From Lacrimispora indolis DSM 755 (GTDB lineage Bacteria; Bacillota; Clostridia; Lachnospirales; Lachnospiraceae): DNA of 64,000 nt. The position numbers were made by a program, and so were the translations under genes. The DNA lies in the NCBI RefSeq assembly GCF_000526995.1, contig NZ_AZUI01000001.1:5560001-5624000 (forward strand). The letters run 5' to 3'. The notes beneath the pieces were generated by a model. It did not search any database. It saw only the letters and a program-made list of their open reading frames with translations, and was not told where the DNA came from. Shown in pieces: positions 50,859 through 58,407 of this stretch; position 1 is the first letter of the stretch; every line of letters begins with the position of its first letter.

Positions 50859-52838
50859 ATGCTGAAAACGCCCAGATACCATGCTTTGATCGTATGTATA
50901 AGCGCCGCCATACGCCTGGAGTTCCAGTCGTATCTTCATTCCATATTGGGTAAATATATCTCTTTTGATACCATTGACCTCTATCAGGTCCATACGCCCT
51001 CCCAGATCACTGGATACCAGTGCATTTTATTCTCCAGCGCCTATGTAAAGAGCGCCTTTCCCCTTCAGGTTCCTGAAGATGTGACGCAGCTTATCTGTAC
51101 CCGGACCTTTAACCATGCGTTTTTAGATCAGATCATCCGGATCCCTCCCGGCGAAAGAGTTTATCTGGTTAATGATGTGGGCGAATCCATTCCAACCCTC
51201 ATTGAACAGTTTCGGGAGGCAGGAATTACTCAGTATCAGTTTATCCCCTATTATCCGGGCTGCGGCGAAACGGATGAATCCATACAATATGCCGTCACTG
51301 TTGGGGAGCCGCAGCTGGTTCCAGCTTATATAAAAAATGTAGTCAATATAGGAAACCGCATCATAGACATCTCGACCATCAATGAATTATGTGTCTGCTT
51401 CCACTTACCGGCCAGTCTTTCCAACCAGATCACCCAGGGATACATCAACCGCATCCTGCAGATCACCAAGCTGACCGGAACCTATTACAGCAATTATATT
51501 TTTTCCCATCAGCTGCTGCAGGCTGTCATTCAAAACCTTTCCCAGGGGATCTGTCTGATCTCTTCGGAAGGGGAAATCACCATGATGAACCGGCAGTTCT
51601 CCCTGGACCTGGAAATTCAGGAATCGAATGCCTGCGGGAAGCAGTTTTCCGACTTACTTCCCGCTAAGTATTCTTCCTTAACTTTCTGCCAGAGCGCGGA
51701 TTATGAACTGGAAAACAAAAAAGGGAGCATTCTCGGATTAAGCATCCTGGAACTCTCCCTTCCCAACCATTCCCCTCTTTATCTGATCACCAGCAAAAAT
51801 ACCCCTCTGTCTCAGGACGAGGAACGGCGGCTTGCCTTTAAACGGGCTGACAGCCAGGAGGCCCACTTTTTAAACAATGGTTTCTCAAACATCCTGACCG
51901 CCACAGTCCAGGTAAAAAACATGCTGGAATATGCCCGGCGCCTGGCTCTCTATGATTTTCCGGTGCTGATCCAGGGAGAAAGCGGAACACAGAAAAAGAT
52001 GATCGCCGCAGCCATACACAGGGCCTCCAACCGAAGACAGAAGCCCCTTGCAGTTTTCCATTCTTTCTGTGAGCCCCCGGAAAAAGGCACATTAGGCCAT
52101 CAGCTGACCGGAGTCCTCAATTCCTCAGACAAAGGAACGCTGCTCATCCAACGGGCTGAGCTCCTTTCCCTTGAAATGCAGGATCTTCTCATTGAAGTCC
52201 TGCAAAACAGCAGTCAGGAGACCCCTTTTTTTCAGAGCCGCCCTCTTTCCAATTTCCGCATCATTGCCACTGCCGGGCACGACTTATATGAGGATGTTCT
52301 AAACGGCGCCTTCCGGGAAGAGCTGTTTTTTCTGCTGAACACAGCCTCCATTGACACCATTCCCCTGCGGGAAAGAAGAAAGGACATCCCTTTACTAATG
52401 GAGCACTTCTTTCAAAACCTGTTCCACGATACCAATCTTCGTCTGAAAGATATTATATCCCCAAGCCTGATGGATTTTCTGTTAAGCTATGATTATCCTG
52501 GAAATGTTCAGGAGCTCCTAAATCTCACCCGTTTCTTTTTCACCAATTATGCGGCTCATCCCCTGATACTCTCCCAGCTGCCTTCCTACATCAGAAAACG
52601 GCTGAAAAAGCCCCTGTCCGGACAGAGTGCTGTTAAAAACTCCATTCTGTCCCTGATTGCCGCCTCACCCCGTATAGGCCGCTCCGGCATAAAGGAAGTG
52701 CTTACCCTGCGGGGAACCGTTTTAAGCGAGGGAAAGCTGCGTTCTATTTTAAAGGAGCTTTCCGACGAAGGCCTCATTAAAATCAACCGCACCAGAGGAG
52801 GGTGCGAGATCACAGAACTGGGGATGACACTGCTTTAA
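50859..52838 (+). CDS. Degenerate NtrC/AAA+-type transcriptional regulator
   Basis: A 659-residue protein: an N-terminal sensory region (1-205), a PAS-like domain (about 215-315, ICLISSEGEITMMNRQFS), a sigma-54-activator-like AAA+ domain (about 340-570) and a C-terminal winged helix (about 590-659, LRSILKELSDEGLIKINRTRGG) instead of a Fis-type HTH. Walker A is G-E-S-G-T-Q-K-K (373-380), where GKS/GKE is expected, and the GAFTGA loop that contacts sigma-54 is absent. R-E-R-R-K-D-I-P and YPGNVQEL are retained. It probably regulates sigma-A promoters without ATP-driven remodelling. It is divergent from the opp operon, which it likely controls. GAGGAGG precedes the ATG. Confidence 0.8.
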   Translation: MLKTPRYHALIVCISAAIRLEFQSYLHSILGKYISFDTIDLYQVHTPSQITGYQCILFSSAYVKSAFPLQVPEDVTQLICTRTFNHAFLDQIIRIPPGERVYLVNDVGESIPTLIEQFREAGITQYQFIPYYPGCGETDESIQYAVTVGEPQLVPAYIKNVVNIGNRIIDISTINELCVCFHLPASLSNQITQGYINRILQITKLTGTYYSNYIFSHQLLQAVIQNLSQGICLISSEGEITMMNRQFSLDLEIQESNACGKQFSDLLPAKYSSLTFCQSADYELENKKGSILGLSILELSLPNHSPLYLITSKNTPLSQDEERRLAFKRADSQEAHFLNNGFSNILTATVQVKNMLEYARRLALYDFPVLIQGESGTQKKMIAAAIHRASNRRQKPLAVFHSFCEPPEKGTLGHQLTGVLNSSDKGTLLIQRAELLSLEMQDLLIEVLQNSSQETPFFQSRPLSNFRIIATAGHDLYEDVLNGAFREELFFLLNTASIDTIPLRERRKDIPLLMEHFFQNLFHDTNLRLKDIISPSLMDFLLSYDYPGNVQELLNLTRFFFTNYAAHPLILSQLPSYIRKRLKKPLSGQSAVKNSILSLIAASPRIGRSGIKEVLTLRGTVLSEGKLRSILKELSDEGLIKINRTRGGCEITELGMTLL

Positions 52839-52862
52839 ATGTTATTTCAAACCGGATCCGGG

Positions 52863-53609
52863 CTATGCATGATATTTCAGTTTTGTATCCACAAGAAAGT
52901 CAATGCCCAGCCCAGCCGGTTCTCTTCTTATCTCTTGGCTTTCACGGTCAAACAAGTCCGGATATTTGGATACCAGGGGCCATTCCTTGCTGACCAGACG
53001 GTTCAGATGATGGTTTAACACTCCGTGAAGCCGTTCAGAATCCTTTGCAAGGATGGCATCCACCATTTCTCTGTGCTGCTTTACAACCCCTGGCTCAATT
53101 CCTGAATCCGCCATGGCCAACATCCGGATCCTTCTGTAATGGCCGGAGTTGGCAGCCAGAATATCATTGCAGTATCCTTTGTTGGCTCCATCGTAGAAGA
53201 TGGAATGAAAATACATATCCTCTGCCAGAAATCCACGGATATCTTTCTTTTTTTCAAGCTGCTCCTGTCTGTCTAAAGACATCTCCAATGCGGTGATCGC
53301 CTTTAAATTGCATACTGCCATAAATTCCAGCATTACATTTTCTTCCACGCAGATCCTCAAAAACCGCTCATTGCGGACCTTATCATAATCAATCTTGGAT
53401 ATCATAGTCCCGCGCTGGGGAAGAAATGTAATAAGCCCCTCCTTGGAAAGGCTGATCAATGCATCCCTGACCGGAGTTCTTCCAACCTCATAGGACTCGC
53501 TTATGTCCTTGATACTGAATATCATTCCAGGGCGCAGCTTTAAATCCAGTATATCGGATCTCAATACATCATAAATGGTATCTTCCTGGTTGTTTTCTGT
53601 GCCGCCCAT
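52863..53609 (-). CDS. GntR-family regulator with FCD effector domain
   Basis: A 248-residue protein: winged helix 1-75 (LKLRPGMIFSIKDISESYEVG, GRTPVRDALISLSKEGLI, QRGTMIS) and an all-helical FCD domain with candidate metal/ligand residues in EDMYFHSIFYDG, KQHREMVDAI and LNHHLNRL. It is the last gene of the transporter-HyuA-HExxH operon, so it likely senses the substrate or product and binds the two palindromes upstream of the operon. The start follows GGGAGG. Confidence 0.9.
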   Translation of the reverse strand: MGGTENNQEDTIYDVLRSDILDLKLRPGMIFSIKDISESYEVGRTPVRDALISLSKEGLITFLPQRGTMISKIDYDKVRNERFLRICVEENVMLEFMAVCNLKAITALEMSLDRQEQLEKKKDIRGFLAEDMYFHSIFYDGANKGYCNDILAANSGHYRRIRMLAMADSGIEPGVVKQHREMVDAILAKDSERLHGVLNHHLNRLVSKEWPLVSKYPDLFDRESQEIRREPAGLGIDFLVDTKLKYHA

Positions 53610-53621
53610 GAATGCCTCCCG

Positions 53622-54269
53622 TTAATAACTTAATACTTCCCTGTACATCTTCAGGGCTTCGTTTGAATTATAATTATAATACAAAAGTATATCAAGCGCA
53701 AATGGTGAATAAAGAAATCCATTTATTTTCTTAGAAAAATACATGCCGGCGATCTCAGACAGCGCCCTGACAGTTGATTCACTCTTGTAGCCCAACAATC
53801 TCCACAGAACCACCTTTTCCCTTCTGGTGTAGATCCCCTCCTCCTCTTCCTCAAGGTAATGAAAAATCTCATGTCCCAGGATCAGACTTTTGATCTGATC
53901 CATTGTCAGCAGGCCTTCCGGCAGCCCGCTTTCCGCCGCCAGCTCTATGGGTTCCTTCATGATCTGTATCTGGTCAGGAGGTGTAAAAAGGGCAAATAAC
54001 ACCCTGTCTGCTATCTGCCCCCTGTCTGCATACTCTACCTTCAGCTTAAATTTTTCTGCCAGTTCCCAGGGATCCCAGGTCCCCAGACTGCTCATAACCT
54101 TATCTGCCATTTCATATCCGCAGCAGATCGCAAGTTCAATCATCCTCTTTTTTTCCGCTTCACTGATTTTGTCCCGGAGGATGTCCCTGGAGAATGCATA
54201 CATTCCCCAGGACAGATCATTTACCTGTGCCAGGCCTTCTGCCATTTCCCTCAATATCATTTCCGACAT
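53622..54269 (-). CDS. ImmA/IrrE-like HExxH metallopeptidase-type protein
   Basis: About 215 residues from ATG 54269, which has GGAG 6 nt upstream (the upstream TTG is less likely). An N-terminal helical segment is followed by a zincin core: ILGHEIFHYLEEEEEG (HExxH at about 137-141) and a distal RALSEIAGMYFSKKI with the third-ligand Glu, the arrangement of ImmA/IrrE peptidases. No XRE domain is fused and no antitoxin or phage gene is nearby. Its place between a HyuA-like gene and a GntR regulator is unusual for this family. The role is unknown, possibly processing of an operon partner. Confidence 0.75.
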   Translation of the reverse strand: MSEMILREMAEGLAQVNDLSWGMYAFSRDILRDKISEAEKKRMIELAICCGYEMADKVMSSLGTWDPWELAEKFKLKVEYADRGQIADRVLFALFTPPDQIQIMKEPIELAAESGLPEGLLTMDQIKSLILGHEIFHYLEEEEEGIYTRREKVVLWRLLGYKSESTVRALSEIAGMYFSKKINGFLYSPFALDILLYYNYNSNEALKMYREVLSY

Positions 54270-54285
54270 ATCCGTCTCCAAATAT

Positions 54286-56415
54286 TTAATTTTGTTTTAC
54301 GTTGGCACCTACAATTATAATTTCCTCATCCGGCTCCAGAGATGATAATTCCAGTTCGATCAGCAATTCCAGCTGTTCAAAATCCTGGGCCGCAAAATCC
54401 GTGACCCTGGCCCCCATACAAATATAATAGTCAGGCCTTATCACCAGGTCGGTCTGGTAAACAGCCATATCATCCCAAAGCTGTTTTAACGCATCTAAAT
54501 AATCTGCCGCTTTGATCTTCAGGCACATACCTCTTCCTCTCTGAACCTTAATAAATCCCTTTTTATCAACAATACGTATGGCACTGGGAGAATCGTCCTC
54601 AACATTTTCCCCATAGATATAAAAGTAATCCGAACTTGCCAGAAGCTTTGTATCCTCATCTGCAATCCGCATATCCTGGGCTGCCAGATGCCTGGCTTCC
54701 GATTCATCGCATTCCTGTAAAAGATCTGCAGTCTTAACCTCCGTGGATCCGGTTGCAATCGCAGTTACCTTGGAGGTCTGAGAATCAATCTCAATGTGGA
54801 TCTCTACCGATTCCGCCGTTGCTCCGGATTCGATTGCTTTGTTTAAAGCCTCATTCTTAATGGCGCGGATATCTTCCTTGGATGGAGAGGGTATAATGCG
54901 TTCCACCACATCCCGCACCATGGAAAGGGCAACTCCAATGGAGGAAATGACCTCAGCATTTTCCGGTATGGAATATTTGACCCCCATCTTTTCACTGAAA
55001 TATACAATCAGGGAGGCGGCTCCTCCGCCTACTCCCACCAGGGAAATCTGATCCTTTTCCAGCTTATATTTCTCAGCCAGTTCCAGTATGACCGGTTCAA
55101 TCTTTGCATAGGCTTTTTCCATGATCTGTTTTGCAATGTCTTCTGCTGTGGTACCGCAGTAATCGGCCAGAGCTGTCATGGCTTTTCTGGCGGCTTCCAC
55201 ATTTCCATAAGAAAAATGCTCCGGCTTTACCAGTCCCAGCACATTGGCCGCGCAGGAATTAGTAAGAGTAACCGCAGAACCATCCTCCAGCCGGATCCGG
55301 ACATAATCAGCAGGATCACCGGATTTGGGGGAGAAGAACTCCACCTTTGGCCCTTTGATTTTAACCGGATCCGTAAACACGGAATAATCCAGTCCTGCAA
55401 TATGGGCGGAACGGGGGCCTACATCCAGAACACCCTGCTTGTTCGCACGTACCATGGATCCTCCGGCCACGCCGAGAACCCGCACATCAAGAGAAGAAAT
55501 ATAGGTGGGATGACCGCCGACAATGGAATAATCAATAGCAGGACGGCCGTTTTTGATGACGCCGATGTTGGTGGTGGTTCCTCCTACCTCAAAATAAACG
55601 CCGTTGGAGGCGCGAAGATACATGAGAGAACCCATAACAGAGGCAGCAGGCCCTGACAGCATGGTCAGAACGGGGCGCTTTTTCATTTCAGAGATTTCCA
55701 TAACCCCGCCGTCGCCTCTCATAATCATGAGCGGCACATGAACCCCGGCCTCTCTTACGGAGTCTTCCGTAGAATTGGCGGTATCCAGCATCTTCGGAAG
55801 GATGGAGGCGTTGATTGCAGCGGTTCTTGTCCGTCTGGTAAGCCCGTAAAGCTTGGTAATATCAGAAGCCATGGTAGTGGGAACACCTCTTTTGCCGGCC
55901 GCCTCGCAGACCTCCTGCTCCGGTCCTCCGTCGTCTACGCCAAAAGCCATGGAAGAAACAAATACCTCTGCTCCTGCTTTCTGCATCTCGCTGATAGTTT
56001 TTTCCACTGCAGACTTTTCCATTTTTTTAACATTCAAAAAATCATTGACAATTTTAATTTTCTTTTGATTTCCCAGATCAATATCCGCAAGTCTGGTCTG
56101 TTTTTTAGCAAGGATTCCTTCCAGGCCGCCCTTTGCCATGCCGATAACACCTACCGCAGCCACGTCACCCTCGATCAGCGCATTGGTGGCCTGTGTTGTA
56201 GAATGGGCGACGAATACTACGTCTTCCGGACTGATTTGATTTTCACGCAGACAATTCTGAAAGGACTTAACCACTCCTGCCGCAACGCCTCTGGGATCGT
56301 CATGGGTTGTCTTTACTGAAGACTTCCCGATTATTTCATGGGTGGCATTATCAATGGCAACCGCCTTTGTATGAGTGCCTCCCACATCGATGCCCATTCT
56401 TACTGATCTTCCCAT
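54286..56415 (-). CDS. Hydantoinase/oxoprolinase A-type ATPase (HyuA-like), no HyuB partner
   Basis: A 709-residue protein. Residues 5-180 match the hydantoinase A N-terminal domain (RMGIDVGGTHTKAVAIDN phosphate loop, VAHSTTQATNALIEG). Residues 190-500 match hydantoinase A (TRRTRTAAINASILPKM, LTMLSGPAASVMGS, YFEVGGTTTNIGVIKNG, GVGGGAASLIVYF). The last 200 residues (after ERIIPSPSKEDIRAIKNEAL) are a further domain I cannot name. Family members use ATP to open cyclic amides (5-oxoproline, N-methylhydantoin) or activate ketones, normally with a B subunit. None is present here. It is the second gene of the operon. Confidence 0.83.
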   Translation of the reverse strand: MGRSVRMGIDVGGTHTKAVAIDNATHEIIGKSSVKTTHDDPRGVAAGVVKSFQNCLRENQISPEDVVFVAHSTTQATNALIEGDVAAVGVIGMAKGGLEGILAKKQTRLADIDLGNQKKIKIVNDFLNVKKMEKSAVEKTISEMQKAGAEVFVSSMAFGVDDGGPEQEVCEAAGKRGVPTTMASDITKLYGLTRRTRTAAINASILPKMLDTANSTEDSVREAGVHVPLMIMRGDGGVMEISEMKKRPVLTMLSGPAASVMGSLMYLRASNGVYFEVGGTTTNIGVIKNGRPAIDYSIVGGHPTYISSLDVRVLGVAGGSMVRANKQGVLDVGPRSAHIAGLDYSVFTDPVKIKGPKVEFFSPKSGDPADYVRIRLEDGSAVTLTNSCAANVLGLVKPEHFSYGNVEAARKAMTALADYCGTTAEDIAKQIMEKAYAKIEPVILELAEKYKLEKDQISLVGVGGGAASLIVYFSEKMGVKYSIPENAEVISSIGVALSMVRDVVERIIPSPSKEDIRAIKNEALNKAIESGATAESVEIHIEIDSQTSKVTAIATGSTEVKTADLLQECDESEARHLAAQDMRIADEDTKLLASSDYFYIYGENVEDDSPSAIRIVDKKGFIKVQRGRGMCLKIKAADYLDALKQLWDDMAVYQTDLVIRPDYYICMGARVTDFAAQDFEQLELLIELELSSLEPDEEIIIVGANVKQN

Positions 56416-56441
56416 TATTATGACCGTTCCTTTCTAAAGAG

Positions 56442-56469
56442 GGAACTGGCAGCATTCCCTGCCAGTTCC
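56442..56469 (-). terminator. Hairpin between the transporter and HyuA-like genes
   Basis: GGAACTGGCAG (56442-56452) and CTGCCAGTTCC (56459-56469) form a perfect 11-bp stem with a 6-nt loop. On the minus strand CTCTTTAG follows, a weak T run. It probably attenuates transcription into the HyuA-like gene. Confidence 0.6.
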
Positions 56470-56530
56470 TTATTTACTTCATATTTTAACCTCATCAGGC
56501 AGCAAAGCAGATTGTGAGTATCCCATTGGC

Positions 56531-57874
56531 TTACATCAAACCGCCGTAAAGGACAAAGGCGAGGATACAGCAGATAAAGCCGACGATCCACCCTGTGGGT
56601 ATGGACATTTTCATATAATCCTTTGTCGAAACCTTTGTATAGCCAAAGCCCCATGCCACCCAGGACTGGGTGATGTCCAGATGCTGCGGCGCAATGGTTG
56701 TTATGGCAAACAGCGGGTATAAGAAAGCAACCGGTGCGTCCGGAAGTGCGGCAATGACTACTGCCAGAATTGCGGTTCCGCATCCAACAAGGTTCAAAGG
56801 ACCTCTAAAGAAGCCCAGAGGAGTCAGGATTGCAAAAATAAGTGCAAGGATCAGTGCGCTTCTTGGAACAAAGCCTCCCAGAATCGCAGTAAAATACGGT
56901 GCGGCATATGCGGCAGCGTTGTTGAACATGGACAGAGTAAGCAAAAAACCGATCATAGGAGCAACATCAATGGAACCATCGGTAAACAGCTTGGCAAAAA
57001 GCCGGCAGATATCGGAATAGGTTCCTTTCAGCTTTCCTGTAGTGATCAGTGCATAAATACCTGCAAGGCAGAATCCCAGGATAATCGGGATCTGAAAAAC
57101 TACAACACCCAGAACCGGAAGAATTACGGAAATCCAGGAGATGGCCGGAGCATTGTCACTTACGGTAAAGGATTTTGCCGCCCAGGCATGAGCCGCTTTT
57201 TTGCTCATGGATAGGTTGGCTACGATCAGCACCACCACCAGTGCAACTACCATACAGATCACTCCCATCTGGAAATAATCGTTGTAAGTATAGTTTTCCG
57301 CAGCCGGGTTAAAGCCTGCATAAATAGTCTGATACTGCTTGAAGTTAACAATATTGCCAAATATACCGGCCATAATGGACCCCATGAAACTGAACATGGC
57401 AATTGGCGCCGGTACGCCGAGAGACAGCATGATAGGAAGCACAATAACCGCAATGGAGATTACAGGACCGATTCCTGTCATGGACATAAAGATGATTGCT
57501 GTAACAATGCATAACAATCCCATGGTGATTCTCGGTTTGTCACCGCCCAGCTCAACAACCTTACGGATCAGTGTTGATGCGATTCCCGTATCAACCAGAA
57601 CCCTGCCGAAGAATGCTCCGAAGAACACGTTGACCAGAATCGATTTTGCGTACCCGGCCGGACCGTCCGCATATACATAGGTCAGCACATCAATAAAAGA
57701 CTTGCCTTCCATAGCGGTATTGGGTGAAATGGAATTCCCCACCAGCGCAAGCGCTGTCCAGAAAGTTGCCATGACTGCAAATCCCACCATGAGGTTCAGG
57801 CCTTTTACACAATACCATACCATGCCCAGGAAAGACAGAATCATGATAATGCCGATGATAACATTGACGTTCAT
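56531..57874 (-). CDS. Ion-transporter-superfamily permease (citrate/carboxylate type)
   Basis: About 447 residues from ATG 57874 (AAGGAGGG 6 nt upstream; the longer frame to 57940 has none). Eleven to twelve hydrophobic helices are seen, including VIIGIIMILSFLGMVWYCV, IFMSMTGIGPVISIAVIVLPIML, FSFMGSIMAGIFGNIVNF and AILTPLGFFRGPLNLVGCGTAIL (two re-entrant-like Gly/Pro segments, as in inverted-repeat IT-superfamily carriers). It is the first gene of the operon with a HyuA-like protein; a lactam, hydantoin or carboxylate substrate is inferred. Confidence 0.75.
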   Translation of the reverse strand: MNVNVIIGIIMILSFLGMVWYCVKGLNLMVGFAVMATFWTALALVGNSISPNTAMEGKSFIDVLTYVYADGPAGYAKSILVNVFFGAFFGRVLVDTGIASTLIRKVVELGGDKPRITMGLLCIVTAIIFMSMTGIGPVISIAVIVLPIMLSLGVPAPIAMFSFMGSIMAGIFGNIVNFKQYQTIYAGFNPAAENYTYNDYFQMGVICMVVALVVVLIVANLSMSKKAAHAWAAKSFTVSDNAPAISWISVILPVLGVVVFQIPIILGFCLAGIYALITTGKLKGTYSDICRLFAKLFTDGSIDVAPMIGFLLTLSMFNNAAAYAAPYFTAILGGFVPRSALILALIFAILTPLGFFRGPLNLVGCGTAILAVVIAALPDAPVAFLYPLFAITTIAPQHLDITQSWVAWGFGYTKVSTKDYMKMSIPTGWIVGFICCILAFVLYGGLM

Positions 57875-57967
57875 ATGAACCCTCCTTAAAAAAATAAAGT
57901 TTATAGAAACCTGCAGAAAGCCCCTTAAGCTTTCCGCCACCCCTTAAGCGGCAGTAAACCACCACTC

Positions 57968-57983
57968 ATACTAATATATTAGT
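57968..57983. promoter_or_regulatory. Palindromic operator copy 1
   Basis: ATACTAATATATTAGT, containing the perfect 14-bp palindrome ACTAATATATTAGT, about 94 bp upstream of the transporter start. It is identical to the copy at 58125. A likely binding site for the GntR/FCD regulator of the operon. Confidence 0.65.
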
Positions 57984-58124
57984 ACTAAAATATCAGATTG
58001 TATACGGGTATTGTACCAATATTCTTGTGATTTTTTTGTATGATTTTCACAAAATATTTTGATTCATTTCTCTTTAATTCAATATATTAACAATGTCGAA
58101 TGTGCGGAAATAATGTCGGTTTTT

Positions 58125-58140
58125 ATACTAATATATTAGT
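58125..58140. promoter_or_regulatory. Palindromic operator copy 2
   Basis: The same 16 bases (ATACTAATATATTAGT) recur 157 bp away from copy 1. The 57875-58318 gap is very AT-rich and holds these two sites plus a further half-like TACTAAAATAT next to copy 1. No second gene or RNA is evident. Confidence 0.6.
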
Positions 58141-58318
58141 TTTATTTCTTTTAAACCACATTCTTTTTATTGTACCAATCTTCAGAATATCTATTCTTTT
58201 CTCTTATTATTTGTTAAATCAGCTTAATTTTTAACGGTTGAAAAACCATAGGCGGGCCCAGAATCAGGCGACAGAAAAGACGATGCGGCTCCGTTCCCTG
58301 CATTGCTCACACAAATAC

Positions 58319-58366
58319 AAAAAAACCCATGGCAATACCTTTCAAGCAGGTAATGCCATGGGTTTT
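58319..58366 (-). terminator. Terminator of the EF-G-like gene
   Basis: AAAACCCATGGCA-x-TACCT (58322-58340) pairs with AGGTA-x-TGCCATGGGTTTT (58348-58366), with one mismatch. The minus-strand T run is seven long (58325-58319). Confidence 0.85.
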
Positions 58367-58407
58367 GGGCTTTTGGCCCTTTGTCAATCATTTAAGCGGC
58401 GGTTCAT

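Noticed and set aside
53622..54269. HExxH protein considered as an ImmA-type phage or mobile-element regulator
   Set aside because: There is no integrase, XRE repressor or attachment-like repeat nearby; it sits inside a metabolic operon.
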